Origin: Candidatus Saccharimonadota bacterium
GTDB taxonomy: Bacteria; Patescibacteriota; Saccharimonadia; Saccharimonadales; UBA4665
Length of the DNA: 64,000 nucleotides
NCBI GenBank assembly: GCA_025928155.1
Contig: JAICKC010000001.1
Location: 1 to 64,000 of the forward strand
Direction of reading: 5' to 3'
How positions within the stretch are numbered: the stretch's first letter is position 1; each line of letters begins with the position of its first letter. Below the pieces are notes generated by a model. The model saw nothing but the letters and a program-made list of their open reading frames with translations, had not been told where the DNA came from and made no database searches. Made by a program: the position numbers and the translations under genes. Positions 42,407 through 51,021 of the stretch are shown in pieces.

Positions 42407-44065
42407 ATGCAAGCCTCTCGTTCCACCTTACTGCTGACCCGCTTGGTGGCATACACGGTGTTGGCGTATGGTGTTGCCATTATCGCTGACGTGCTACTTA
42501 GACAATTACGGGTACATCATGGGCATAAGCTGGATTTGCTGCTCATAACGGTGCCGCAGATTACAGGTCTGGGGTTTATGTACCTGGGCACACTGCTGCT
42601 TAGGCGTAAATATAATGCCTGGCTGGTGGCGCTCGGACTGGCCGGCGCATCGTTTGTGCTTGATGTGTGGCATGGCGCAGTGCAGTCGCACATCTATGGT
42701 GATACGGGCAAGTTTGTTCGTCCGCTCATCACCCTCCTGCTTATATTGGTGTTGTGGCTGACCCGAGGCGCGTTTCGAGTAAAAAGCGACGTGCGTACTT
42801 TTACGCAGGCGCTATGGGTAAGTGCGCTAGTGTTCATAGTGGCGTTTTTGTATGGAATGGGTGGTTTTACGTTGCTTGATGAGCGCGATTTTCATCATGA
42901 GATCAGCCCGATTACTGCCGCGCACCAGACTATTGACCAGTTTGGGCTGACAGATGACCACCCGGTAGCGTATACACGCCGGGCACGGTTATTTCTGGAT
43001 TCGTTATCGGTCATTAGCATCTCGGCAGTGGGCTACGCGGCGATCTCATTTTTTGAGCCGATCCGGGTGCGCCTAACGAGCCAGACCGTGCAGCGCGCCA
43101 AAACTTCGCGCTTACTTGACACTTATCCGAGCGATCTCGACGACTACTTTAAGCTGTGGCCACACGACAAGCTGTATTACTTTGATGCCACGGGCGAGGC
43201 GGGTCTGGCCTATCACGTAACACGCGGCGTGGCGCTCGTGGCCGGCAATCCCTTCGGCAACCCGATACATTTTGTATCATTGTTACGTCAGTTTATGGAG
43301 CTGTGCTTTGTAAATGACTGGCTGCCGTCATTCATCCACGTGAGCGGGCAACATCGGGAGCTGTACGAAACACAGGGTTTTCGGCTGCAAAAGATTGGTG
43401 AGGAAGCAGTGCTGGATCTAATGGCGTTTGAGACGGCGCGGCGCGATAAATATTTCCGGCAAATCGGTAACAGATTTACTAAGCTCGGCTATAGCGTAGA
43501 GGTAATGCAGCCGCCGCACGATACAGCCTTACTCGCCCGTTTGCAGGAAGTTTCGGATGAGTGGTTGACACGTCCGGGGCGCGAAGAACGCGGTTTCATG
43601 CTGGGTTACTTTGACGAGGCGTATCTGCAGCAATGTCCGCTCGTGCTGCTGCGCGGCGCCGATAAACGTATCCAGGGCTTTATCAACCTGGTGCCGACAT
43701 TCGAAGTTCACGCGGCTAACTACGACCTACTGCGGTGCAGCGGGGACGCGCCGGGCAATGCCAACGATTTTCTGATGCTCGGTGCTATCGGCTATCTGCA
43801 CGGAAGCGGTTTGCAGACGCTCAATCTGGGACTCTGCCCACTTTCTGGAGTGGATGCGCCGGATAGCGACGAAAAGACAATCATCGACCAGGCGTTGCGC
43901 TTTGTGTATGCCAATGGCGACCGGCTGTATAGCTTCAGCGGACTCAAGCGTTTCAAAGCCAAATACCAGCCGGAGTGGCGGCCGCGCTACGTTGCCTATC
44001 CTGGTGGCGTACGCAACTTTACGCGCGTGCTTACGGCACTTAACCGAGCTATGCGGGTCAAGTAG
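42407..44065 (+). CDS. Phosphatidylglycerol lysyltransferase-like protein (MprF synthase domain, DUF2156)
   Basis: A 552-residue membrane protein: about six helices in residues 1-210, then a tandem GNAT-fold DUF2156 domain (about 220-550) with LYYFDATGEAGLAYHV, FRLQKIGEEAVLDL, RFTKLGYSVEV and NLGLCPLSGV, as in MprF. It would transfer an amino acid from aminoacyl-tRNA to phosphatidylglycerol, lowering surface negative charge. The frame opens at 42278, but the ATG at 42407 is chosen: TACAAT (42395-42400) ends 6 nt before it and the preceding residues look unlike a protein N-terminus. Confidence 0.85.
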   Translation: MQASRSTLLLTRLVAYTVLAYGVAIIADVLLRQLRVHHGHKLDLLLITVPQITGLGFMYLGTLLLRRKYNAWLVALGLAGASFVLDVWHGAVQSHIYGDTGKFVRPLITLLLILVLWLTRGAFRVKSDVRTFTQALWVSALVFIVAFLYGMGGFTLLDERDFHHEISPITAAHQTIDQFGLTDDHPVAYTRRARLFLDSLSVISISAVGYAAISFFEPIRVRLTSQTVQRAKTSRLLDTYPSDLDDYFKLWPHDKLYYFDATGEAGLAYHVTRGVALVAGNPFGNPIHFVSLLRQFMELCFVNDWLPSFIHVSGQHRELYETQGFRLQKIGEEAVLDLMAFETARRDKYFRQIGNRFTKLGYSVEVMQPPHDTALLARLQEVSDEWLTRPGREERGFMLGYFDEAYLQQCPLVLLRGADKRIQGFINLVPTFEVHAANYDLLRCSGDAPGNANDFLMLGAIGYLHGSGLQTLNLGLCPLSGVDAPDSDEKTIIDQALRFVYANGDRLYSFSGLKRFKAKYQPEWRPRYVAYPGGVRNFTRVLTALNRAMRVK

Positions 44066-44101
44066 TCAGGGTGGCTGCCCGTAGCTCTGTAACGCATCTG
44101 C

Positions 44102-44130
44102 TTGACAGCAGCCGTGTAATGCCGAATAAT
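44102..44130 (+). promoter_or_regulatory. Promoter of surface protein paralog 1
   Basis: TTGACA (44102-44107), 17-bp spacer, AATAAT (44125-44130) followed by C. Confidence 0.7.
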
Positions 44131-44163
44131 CTCGGACAATACAGAAAAGTCAGAGAGGAATGT

Positions 44164-45075
44164 ATGAAGTTATCTATTCGTGTGCGTCTGTTGTTACCGG
44201 TGCTTGCCCTGGTGGCGGTTGCTGGCATCGGGGCTCGTTTTCCTAAAACGAGCTATGCGGCTACTACTGCACAGACAACCTGCCGTGTGTACAGTTTTTC
44301 CGCATCGGGAACGACGAACCATGGCGGCACTAACATATCGACATCTGGATGTGTAAAGTATATCCAGCAGATCGTAAACGGTGCCTATCAGGTGTCTAAA
44401 ACTCAAGACAAGGGTACGCATACGCCCATCGGCAACTACGCTAAAATCGCTGATCAGTATGCTAAAGCGGACAGAGTGCCAGCAGGGTTATTAGCTGTCG
44501 ACGGCAAGTTCGGCACGGTTACCGCCAGCCGTGTCCGGGCATTCCAGGCAACGTTCCAGTACTATAGCGCACCTACCGGACAGTATATAGACTTGACCTC
44601 TGATGGGGTTATCGGCGGCCAGTCATGGGGTGCACTGTGCGGTTTGGCGTTGCGATTTCCTGATCCCCACGTGGATGCAGATTATCAAACAAATACTACG
44701 GCGCAATCCGCCAACAATGCCGCACACAAGATGGCATCCGGCTGCAATGTAAAGGACCCAAATAATGGCATCAGAGCACACGCCCATGTGCAGTCCTATG
44801 TTACCGCTAAGCCTAAGGTCGCCGTGGCCTACTCTTGTGCTAACGTCGGCAAATTTGCAGCCGCTGTAGAAGGCAAACTCGGCGACAGTAAATATTCCGG
44901 TGTGCCGGAACAGCAGGCATTTCCCAAGTGCTTCGGCATACACAACCAGCCATCCGCAACCTATGCCTGCTCGAACGTCGCTAACTATGAGAGTTTCGCC
45001 TACTCGGCGTACGGCCCGGTAAGTTACGCTAAGCTAATTCCGGTCATTAAGGCCTACTTCCCGGCTTGCTCCTAG
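44164..45075 (+). CDS. Exported peptidoglycan-binding-like surface protein, paralog 1
   Basis: A 303-residue protein with a signal/anchor helix (LLLPVLALVAVAGIG, ending TSYAA), then a PGBD-1-like domain: CVKYIQQIVNGAY, LAVDGKFGTVTASRVRAFQATF and DGVIGGQSWGALCGL. The C-terminal third has two repeated short units, each with VAYSCANVGKFAA/ATYACSNVANYES and a closing PKCF/FPACS, so it has internal repeats with paired cysteines. ATG at 44164 has AGAGGA upstream. Two paralogs follow directly. Confidence 0.8.
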   Translation: MKLSIRVRLLLPVLALVAVAGIGARFPKTSYAATTAQTTCRVYSFSASGTTNHGGTNISTSGCVKYIQQIVNGAYQVSKTQDKGTHTPIGNYAKIADQYAKADRVPAGLLAVDGKFGTVTASRVRAFQATFQYYSAPTGQYIDLTSDGVIGGQSWGALCGLALRFPDPHVDADYQTNTTAQSANNAAHKMASGCNVKDPNNGIRAHAHVQSYVTAKPKVAVAYSCANVGKFAAAVEGKLGDSKYSGVPEQQAFPKCFGIHNQPSATYACSNVANYESFAYSAYGPVSYAKLIPVIKAYFPACS

Positions 45076-45093
45076 AGGGTGACCGTGCTTTGC

Positions 45094-45123
45094 TTGACAG
45101 GGACAATTGATTTAATCGATAAT
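45094..45123 (+). promoter_or_regulatory. Promoter of surface protein paralog 2
   Basis: TTGACA (45094-45099), 18-bp spacer, GATAAT (45118-45123) followed by C. Confidence 0.7.
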
Positions 45124-45167
45124 CACAAGCAATATCAGGCAGCGTTTTGCGGCGCAGAAAAGGAGAT

Positions 45168-46595
45168 GTGAAGCTGCTTCCTCCACGCCAACCGACCGAG
45201 CATGGGTTTAGCTTACACTTTGTGCTGCCTATTATCGCAATCGTGGGCGCGGCTGCCATCGGTACCTACTTAATTAGGGGGACGCATGCGGCGACGACGG
45301 GCTGTGTGTCCTATGCATATGACTTCAAAGCTCAGACCCTGACCCTCCCGGAGTCGTCGACCCCGACGAAAGACGTCAAGGCTACCAACAGCAACTTTGG
45401 TCCATGCCTCGGCTACATCGAGCGTATGCTAAATATTGCCTATGCGACGAACTATGCAGGTTTTGCGGTGTACGCTGACGGATTTAAGGACACGGCGCCT
45501 GCAACCGTCACGGTTAAAGGTTATATCGGTCTCTCGAGTCCCTCTGTGTACAGCCTGAGCGTGGATGGTAAATATAGCGCTAACCTATTGAACCGAGTGC
45601 ATGCGTTCCAGAATTTCTTTGCGTACGGCGCGACAGACGCCGCGATTGACAGCCGTCTGGCGCCGTACAAGAGTGGAACAACGTGGAGTCCGTCTACGGC
45701 GCAGCTCGCATTGTGCGGCATTGCCGAGCACACCACCAGCACTATGAACAACATGGCCAGCGATGCAGTCGGCCTGGCGTTGCACTATGGCTGCCCGACG
45801 GGAGTCGGTTTGCCGACCTGGCGGTCGAATATAAAGTCGGTTGAAAAGCCGCCGGTAGTGTCGACGACTCTAGCGTGTGCCGCTAATGGTACAGGGGGCG
45901 TTAAATTTAGTTTTAGCGACCCCAATGGTGTCACCACCGCGCAGTTGACTGTTACCTACGCTTCGGGAGTATCACCTGCGACGGCGACAACAAGCTATAG
46001 TGCACCCAGCTCTGCGCTGGCGACGAATACGGTATCGATTGCTGCAGCCAAAGTGGCCGGAACATGGAGCGCCAAACTCGTCGCTGCCGACTTGTGGGGT
46101 ACGCAAACCAAGTCAGTGACGACGAGCCATGCGACATGCAAGCCTGCCACAATACCATCAGTCAGCGGAGGAAGTACTGGCGGCAGTAGTAGTTCCGGTG
46201 TCGCTGCCGGGTGTGCCGACATATCAGACTCGAGCTGTTTTCCGAGCTACCAAGACCCCTGTACTGCGGATCCATCGTCCTGTGCCTCTGACCCGGATCA
46301 GTACGACACGATCTGCGATACTAGCTGCTACGATACTAGCAGCGACGGTAGTAGCCTTTTTTCATCTGACGGATCAGATTCTTCCGACCTCAGCGGCCTT
46401 GGCTCGGGCTGTACCGATACGTGTGAGGGGTCATCAACTACGGACAGCAGCGGATCGGGCGACAGTACGGGAACGGCCGGCGGCAACAGCGCCCTCCCGA
46501 GGAGTGGCAAAGTCTCAAGTTCCGAAAAGAAATCTGCCAACATCGTAGCGCGCTTCTTCCGTGGCGTCCGGTCGGCACTCGACAAGCTCTTCTAG
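45168..46595 (+). CDS. Exported peptidoglycan-binding-like surface protein, paralog 2
   Basis: A 475-residue protein: anchor helix (VLPIIAIVGAAAIGTYLIRG, then THAA), PGBD-1-like region (CLGYIERMLNIAY, LSVDGKYSANLLNRVHAFQNFF), a beta-sandwich (about 225-325), then a Ser/Asp/Cys-rich low-complexity tail (about 330-445) with many cysteines and a basic, Phe/Arg-containing end. The GTG at 45168 is chosen because the Gly-Phe before the helix then sits at residues 13-14, exactly as in paralog 3; a TTG at 45147 would add seven residues. Confidence 0.78.
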   Translation: MKLLPPRQPTEHGFSLHFVLPIIAIVGAAAIGTYLIRGTHAATTGCVSYAYDFKAQTLTLPESSTPTKDVKATNSNFGPCLGYIERMLNIAYATNYAGFAVYADGFKDTAPATVTVKGYIGLSSPSVYSLSVDGKYSANLLNRVHAFQNFFAYGATDAAIDSRLAPYKSGTTWSPSTAQLALCGIAEHTTSTMNNMASDAVGLALHYGCPTGVGLPTWRSNIKSVEKPPVVSTTLACAANGTGGVKFSFSDPNGVTTAQLTVTYASGVSPATATTSYSAPSSALATNTVSIAAAKVAGTWSAKLVAADLWGTQTKSVTTSHATCKPATIPSVSGGSTGGSSSSGVAAGCADISDSSCFPSYQDPCTADPSSCASDPDQYDTICDTSCYDTSSDGSSLFSSDGSDSSDLSGLGSGCTDTCEGSSTTDSSGSGDSTGTAGGNSALPRSGKVSSSEKKSANIVARFFRGVRSALDKLF

Positions 46596-46633
46596 GCGTT
46601 CGACATTTGTTGCGTTATGCACAGCATTTTCAC

Positions 46634-46662
46634 TTGACGTTACCTGTCGATTCCCGAATAAT
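46634..46662 (+). promoter_or_regulatory. Promoter of surface protein paralog 3
   Basis: TTGACG (46634-46639), 17-bp spacer, AATAAT (46657-46662) followed by C. Confidence 0.7.
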
Positions 46663-46697
46663 CATAAACACTATCAGGGTAACCACGAAAGGAATAT

Positions 46698-47717
46698 ATG
46701 GGGTTATTCAAACTAAGGAGACTGGACCAAACTGGGTTTCACGTCCATCTGCTGTTGCCGGTGTTGGCCATAATAGCGGTTGGCGGAATTGGCAGCTACC
46801 TGCTGAGCCAGAGTCACGCTGACTCACTGCCGACCACCACGTGCCGGGACTACAAGTTCGCTACTAGTGGTGTGACGGGTAAGGCAAGCGGCAAGAACAC
46901 CATAGCTACTAGCGCCTGTGTTGGCTACATACAGACTATGCTGAATGGTGCCTATCAGGCCGCAGCAGACACGAAGGACAACACAAACTTGGGTGGTTAC
47001 GCTGCCGTCGCAAACACCTACGCCAAGGTGAACGGTGTCGTGAACGGTACCTTAAGGGTCGACAACTCGTTCGGTTCTGCAACGGCCAGCCGTGTGCGGG
47101 CGTTCCAAGCGACCTACCAGTACTACAACACAAGCACCAAGAAGTATGTAGATTTGCCTATAAACGGGACCGTGGACACGAACACTTGGGCTGCGCTCTG
47201 TGGCCTTTCTTTGCGGCTGAATAAGGCAGATAAAGGCTACAAGAATCACTCGACAGCTCAGCAAGCTCTGAATGATGCCAATAAAACCGTATTGGGTTGC
47301 CGGGTGAAAGGCAATGCTAACGTAAAAGTCCACCCTCACGTTCCTGCATCTGTTGTAAGCGCGGCTAAGGGCGGTAGTACTACAACAACCGCGGGTGGTG
47401 GCCGAGGTGCCGGCGGAGGTGGGGTGTCCGCAGTAGCATCGGTAAGTATGGCAGCAAGTCCGCAGACGATTACCCAAGGACAGTCTACCCGCCTCTCTTG
47501 GGTAGTGCAGAATGCCAGTCTGTGTCAGATGACTGGAGGGGCTGGTTGGAGTGGCACGATGAGGGTCGACACTATGCTCAAGGGTAGCGGCATACAAGAT
47601 GTTACACCGTCGAGTACAACCACTTTCCGCCTTACATGTAATGGGCTCGGCTCGGATGGAACTAAGACTACGACCGCTTCGGTTACTGTAACGGTCGTAC
47701 CACACGGCGCTTTATAG
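46698..47717 (+). CDS. Exported peptidoglycan-binding-like surface protein, paralog 3
   Basis: A 339-residue protein: anchor helix (HLLLPVLAIIAVGGIG, then SYLLSQSHAD), PGBD-1-like domain (CVGYIQTMLNGAYQAA, LRVDNSFGSATASRVRAFQATY, GTVDTNTWAALCGLSLRL), a Gly-rich hinge (about 225-245) and a C-terminal Ig-like domain (SMAASPQTITQGQSTRLSWVV). Closest to paralog 1 in the binding region. AAGGA precedes the ATG by 4-5 nt. Confidence 0.8.
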   Translation: MGLFKLRRLDQTGFHVHLLLPVLAIIAVGGIGSYLLSQSHADSLPTTTCRDYKFATSGVTGKASGKNTIATSACVGYIQTMLNGAYQAAADTKDNTNLGGYAAVANTYAKVNGVVNGTLRVDNSFGSATASRVRAFQATYQYYNTSTKKYVDLPINGTVDTNTWAALCGLSLRLNKADKGYKNHSTAQQALNDANKTVLGCRVKGNANVKVHPHVPASVVSAAKGGSTTTTAGGGRGAGGGGVSAVASVSMAASPQTITQGQSTRLSWVVQNASLCQMTGGAGWSGTMRVDTMLKGSGIQDVTPSSTTTFRLTCNGLGSDGTKTTTASVTVTVVPHGAL

Positions 47718-47732
47718 CGGTACGATGGAAAG

Positions 47733-47758
47733 AAAAGAGCGCTTGAAGGCGCTCTTTT
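47733..47758. terminator. Bidirectional intrinsic terminator
   Basis: Perfect 10-bp stem AAAAGAGCGC (47733-47742) and GCGCTCTTTT (47749-47758), 6-nt loop, between convergent genes ending at 47717 (+) and 47778 (-). Confidence 0.88.
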
Positions 47759-47777
47759 CTCGGTTGCGAACCAGATG

Positions 47778-48308
47778 TCACGACAACTTTTTAAGCTGAG
47801 CGTGTTTGATAAGAAGAAATATAGCAGCGGCAAGCGCAAAGCCACCTTGTAGCGGCGGAACGGAGCGTTTAGTCACAAAAAATTCCACGACGCTTAAAGC
47901 TATTATACTTGCGCAGAACCCAACACTGGTCGTCATCGCTTTGAGGGCGCGGGTATGGTCGGGTGCGGCTGCCTGAATCTGTATGCCGCAGAGCACCACG
48001 CCACCAGCCAGCAGGGCATCAACTGCGGTAATAACCAGTCGTGGCAGCTTCTGTGTCACGGTGCCCGGATTAGTTGCAGCAACGGCCAGGGTGGCCAGCA
48101 GCACGACTACCAAAAGAACACCAAGCCACAGCACTGGTTTAGCACCATGCTCAACTCCTTCGGCAGCAAGCTCTAGCTCGGAGACAGGCGGCTCCGTCGA
48201 GGCGTAAGTGTTCGGCTGAGGCTGGGTGTAGCTGGCTGGCGCAGGCGTAGCTGGTGCCTGTCCGTTGCTTGGGGACGGAGAGGGCTGGAACCACTCGTTC
48301 GGGTTCAT
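47778..48308 (-). CDS. Hypothetical membrane protein with Pro-rich N-terminus
   Basis: A 176-residue protein: a Pro/Gln/Ser/Ala-rich N-terminal region (about 1-55) without a signal peptide, so probably cytoplasmic, then four membrane helices (about 57-78, 88-108, 122-142, 150-168). Such Pro-rich tails often bind partner proteins. Family not recognised. Confidence 0.65.
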   Translation of the reverse strand: MNPNEWFQPSPSPSNGQAPATPAPASYTQPQPNTYASTEPPVSELELAAEGVEHGAKPVLWLGVLLVVVLLATLAVAATNPGTVTQKLPRLVITAVDALLAGGVVLCGIQIQAAAPDHTRALKAMTTSVGFCASIIALSVVEFFVTKRSVPPLQGGFALAAAIFLLIKHAQLKKLS

Positions 48309-48362
48309 GCTGGTAGTCCTTATCTTAATAGTTTAGTTTTTAGTATACAGGTTGAGGCAATT

Positions 48363-48392
48363 AAAAAGAGCACCTCAAGAAGTGCTCTTTTT
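48363..48392 (-). terminator. Intrinsic terminator after rplA
   Basis: Perfect 11-bp stem AAAAAGAGCAC (48363-48373) and GTGCTCTTTTT (48382-48392), 8-nt loop; ends in a T-run on the minus strand. Confidence 0.9.
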
Positions 48393-48410
48393 AATAGTAG
48401 CGACAAAAAC

Positions 48411-49358
48411 CTACTCGCTAGGAGAGACGGTGATGCTCGGCCCCATTGTGGTGGTGATGTGAACAGCCTTAACGTAGTTGCCCTTCACGCTGGCTGGCTT
48501 AGCGGCCTTGATGCTGCTGAGGACGGCTTGAGCGTTTTCGAGCAGCTTTGTGCCGCCAAAGCTGCATTTGCCAATGGCCAAATGAACGATACCGGTGCTG
48601 TCCACACGGTACTCTACGCGGCCAGCCTTGGCCTCGGCTACTGCCTTCGCGACGTCTTGTGTAACGGTGCCACTCTTGGGGTTCGGCATGAGGCCGCGCG
48701 GGCCAAGTAAGCGTGCGTACTTACCAAGCTTGGCCATGTTAGCCGGGGTGGCGATAAGGATGTCGAAGTTGATTGAGCCCTTTTCGAGATCCTTGGTGAT
48801 GTCTTCCACCCCGCTCAGGTCGGCACCCTCTACAGTGTCGTCGGCAAAAACGGCAACGCGGACCTTTTTACCAGTACCCTGTGGCAACACGAGGTTGGCG
48901 CGGATGTTCTGGTCGGCTTGGCGCGGGTCAACGCCAAGGTTCACGTGCAACTCGACGCTGGCGTCAAACTTGACGCTGCTAGTCTTAGTAGCGAGCTCCA
49001 ACGCTTCAGCCAGGCTGTACACTTTGCCCTTTTCGATGAGCTCCGCTCCCTTGCGGTAGCCCTTACTGCGGCGCTCGAGCCGGGAGCGGGTTGGCGTAAC
49101 TGGCTGTTTTGGCTTTTCGGCCTGCTCGGTTTCCTCTTCGGCACGGTGTTGCTGGTGTTCGATCTTCTCGGCCTTGGCCTCGGCTTCGGCCACACCCTTG
49201 ACGCTCCGTTTGCCGGCTTTAGCTGTCTTCGATTCGGCTATTTCTTGGTCACTGCTGCTTTCACTGCCAGCTTCAATGCCTTCTTCAATAATCCCATTCG
49301 TTTGCTCCTTTACTTCGGCTTCTGCCGGAATATCAGTTGTTTTTTTGGCTGCTGCCAT
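48411..49358 (-). CDS. rplA: Ribosomal protein uL1 with long acidic N-terminal extension
   Basis: A 315-residue protein. Residues from about 96 are normal L1 ([59 protein letters not shown]), while residues 1-95 are a Glu/Ala/Lys-rich, probably disordered or helical extension absent from typical 230-residue L1. Start supported by AAGGAG 7 nt upstream. L1 forms the mobile stalk at the ribosomal E site and in other bacteria represses its own operon. Confidence 0.96.
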   Translation of the reverse strand: MAAAKKTTDIPAEAEVKEQTNGIIEEGIEAGSESSSDQEIAESKTAKAGKRSVKGVAEAEAKAEKIEHQQHRAEEETEQAEKPKQPVTPTRSRLERRSKGYRKGAELIEKGKVYSLAEALELATKTSSVKFDASVELHVNLGVDPRQADQNIRANLVLPQGTGKKVRVAVFADDTVEGADLSGVEDITKDLEKGSINFDILIATPANMAKLGKYARLLGPRGLMPNPKSGTVTQDVAKAVAEAKAGRVEYRVDSTGIVHLAIGKCSFGGTKLLENAQAVLSSIKAAKPASVKGNYVKAVHITTTMGPSITVSPSE

Positions 49359-49413
49359 GTGATTTCTCCTTTCGTGGTGCTGGCGGCTATTTTCGAGCCT
49401 CCCACGTATTTAG

Positions 49414-49665
49414 TTAACTTAGAAATTCCGGATCGTCAGCGAGCCGGGCGGCGTAATCTGGAAAAAGGCCGCTCCACTCCCTGAGTAGACGTAAGCCGGT
49501 CTCCAAGCTGATGTAATCGCCCTCAGCCACTCCGACGGTCTCCTGTTTGTGCAAAGCTAGCACAGTGTTTTTAAAATGCATGTACGATACGTCGTCGGTG
49601 CTTAACGCTTGGGTAGGCCCTGAATGCGCCTTCCCCACCCCGGTAACTGCTACCGGACTGGTCAC
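49414..49665 (-). CDS. Hypothetical small protein between rplK and rplA
   Basis: An 83-residue soluble protein, GTG start, with GAAGG 8 nt upstream inside the end of rplK, so it is probably translated with it. The C-terminal half (SLETGLRLLREWSGLFPDYAARLADDPEFLS) looks helical. rplK and rplA are normally adjacent, so this is an insertion into a conserved operon. Family not recognised. Confidence 0.55.
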   Translation of the reverse strand: MTSPVAVTGVGKAHSGPTQALSTDDVSYMHFKNTVLALHKQETVGVAEGDYISLETGLRLLREWSGLFPDYAARLADDPEFLS

Positions 49666-49669
49666 GGTT

Positions 49670-50098
49670 TTAGCCTTCGACCTCGACGCCCATGCTGCGG
49701 GCAGTGCCGGCGACCATTTTTTTGACGGCCTCGACGTCGTCGGTGTTCATATCGTGGGCCTTCCCTTCTGCTATTTGCTGCAGCTGAGCCTGGCTCATTT
49801 TTTTGCTGACCTTCTCGCTGTTCGGCTTGCCGCTGCCCTTTTGGATGCCGAGAGCGGCGCGGATACGGTCGTCGGTGGGTTCGCCTACGACGCGGAAGGC
49901 CATCGTGCGGTCATCATAAATGGTGATATGTGCAGTAACGATTTTGCCCATCATGTCCTTGGTGGCGTCGTTGAACGGCTGGATGAAATCCATCATGTTT
50001 ACACCGTACTGGCCAAGCGTGCTACCGACTGGCGGTGCCGCACTGGCCTGACCGGCCTTGATCTTCATTTTGAGGTTTGCTTTGACGACTTTTGCCAT
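49670..50098 (-). CDS. rplK: Ribosomal protein uL11
   Basis: A 142-residue protein of normal length: VKANLKMKIKAGQASAAPPVG with the conserved proline pair of the N-terminal domain, GQYGVNMMDFIQPFN, and the rRNA-binding C-terminal domain ending GTARSMGVEVEG. AAGGAG precedes the ATG. It has its own promoter at 50199-50227 and a leader of about 95 nt. Confidence 0.98.
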   Translation of the reverse strand: MAKVVKANLKMKIKAGQASAAPPVGSTLGQYGVNMMDFIQPFNDATKDMMGKIVTAHITIYDDRTMAFRVVGEPTDDRIRAALGIQKGSGKPNSEKVSKKMSQAQLQQIAEGKAHDMNTDDVEAVKKMVAGTARSMGVEVEG

Positions 50099-50198
50099 TC
50101 TGAGTCTCCTTGATTACGAACGTTCACCGACCCGGCGAGCGCCGGTTTGAAGCGTGGTTACTTGTCCTCCTACCTTTTCAGTAGTGCGTAACAGGGTA

Positions 50199-50227
50199 AT
50201 TATACCGTAAAAGATAGCCAAACACAA
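50199..50227 (-). promoter_or_regulatory. Promoter of rplK
   Basis: TTGTGT (50222-50227), 17-bp spacer, TATAAT (50199-50204). The leader that follows has a small GC hairpin (CCGGCG/CGCCGG) and an AGGAGG without a start codon after it. Confidence 0.75.
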
Positions 50228-50239
50228 TGAGGGGGAAGG

Positions 50240-50404
50240 CTATAGCTTTTCAAGAGGGCGTCGCTCCTCATAATCTGTAGGCGGCTCTTCGGCGCAATAA
50301 CCTAGCCCCTCCGTAATCTGGCCGGCTACAATGCCCATGACGGCGGTGCAGCCAATAGCATTACAGGGTGTAGCCTTGCGCCCGTTCATGCCGTTGTCGC
50401 TCAT
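50240..50404 (-). CDS. Small hypothetical protein with cysteine motif, between nusG and rplK
   Basis: A 54-residue protein starting MSDNGMNGRKATP, with AGGAG 8 nt before the ATG. It contains CNAIGC and a third cysteine in GLGYCAEEPP, and ends with a charged tail (DYEERRPLEKL). The central TAVMGIVAGQITEGLG is mildly hydrophobic. A metal-binding role is possible but unproven. Like the gene at 49414-49665, it interrupts an otherwise conserved operon. Confidence 0.55.
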   Translation of the reverse strand: MSDNGMNGRKATPCNAIGCTAVMGIVAGQITEGLGYCAEEPPTDYEERRPLEKL

Positions 50405-50457
50405 ACTTATCTCTCCTGAGATGAGCCTGCGTGTATACCCTAACCGACAGAACTCCA

Positions 50458-51003
50458 TTAGACGCGTTTGACTTGCAGACTATCCAGCTCGACCGGTGTT
50501 TCGCGGCCGAACATGTTCACGAGTACCTTCAACTTGCCCTTCTGGGCGTCGATTTCGCTGATGGACCCGTCGAAGCCCTTGAATGGGCCGTCGGTGATGT
50601 TCACGACCTCTCCAATAGCGAAGTCAATCCTGTGTTTAACTTCGGTGAGACCCATGCGCTTCTGGATTTTCTCAATTTCCTCAGGGTCAACGGGGGTCGG
50701 TTCGGTACCGCTGCCCACAAAGCCAGTGACAGATGGGGTGTTGCGCACGATGTACCATGCGTCTTCGCTCATCTTCATCTGTACCAGGACATAGCCCTGG
50801 AAGATACGCTTTTCGACGACACGGCGTTTGCCGTTTTTGATCTCGATCTGCTTTTCTTTGGGTACGAGCGCTTGGAAGATTTTGTCCTTCATGTCGAGCG
50901 AGTCGGCACGCTGACGGATGCTCTCAGCTACTTTCTCCTCGTAGCCGCTGTAAGTATGGATGGCGTACCACTGTTTGCTGGTATCGTAACGCTTCGTTGC
51001 CAT
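50458..51003 (-). CDS. nusG: Transcription termination/antitermination factor NusG
   Basis: A 181-residue protein of normal length. NGN domain: WYAIHTYSGYEEKVAESI, then IFQGYVLVQMKMSEDAWYIVRNTPSVTGFVG. KOW domain: FAIGEVVNITDGPFKGFDGSISEI and ELDSLQVKRV at the end. It binds RNA polymerase and couples transcription to termination or to the ribosome. Encoded 18 nt after secE. Confidence 0.98.
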   Translation of the reverse strand: MATKRYDTSKQWYAIHTYSGYEEKVAESIRQRADSLDMKDKIFQALVPKEKQIEIKNGKRRVVEKRIFQGYVLVQMKMSEDAWYIVRNTPSVTGFVGSGTEPTPVDPEEIEKIQKRMGLTEVKHRIDFAIGEVVNITDGPFKGFDGSISEIDAQKGKLKVLVNMFGRETPVELDSLQVKRV

Positions 51004-51021
51004 AGGTAGTTCTCTAGCTCC

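Noticed and set aside
50165-50171. Leader peptide in front of rplK suggested by AGGAGGA
   Set aside because: No ATG, GTG or TTG follows at a usable distance; the nearest codons include a stop.
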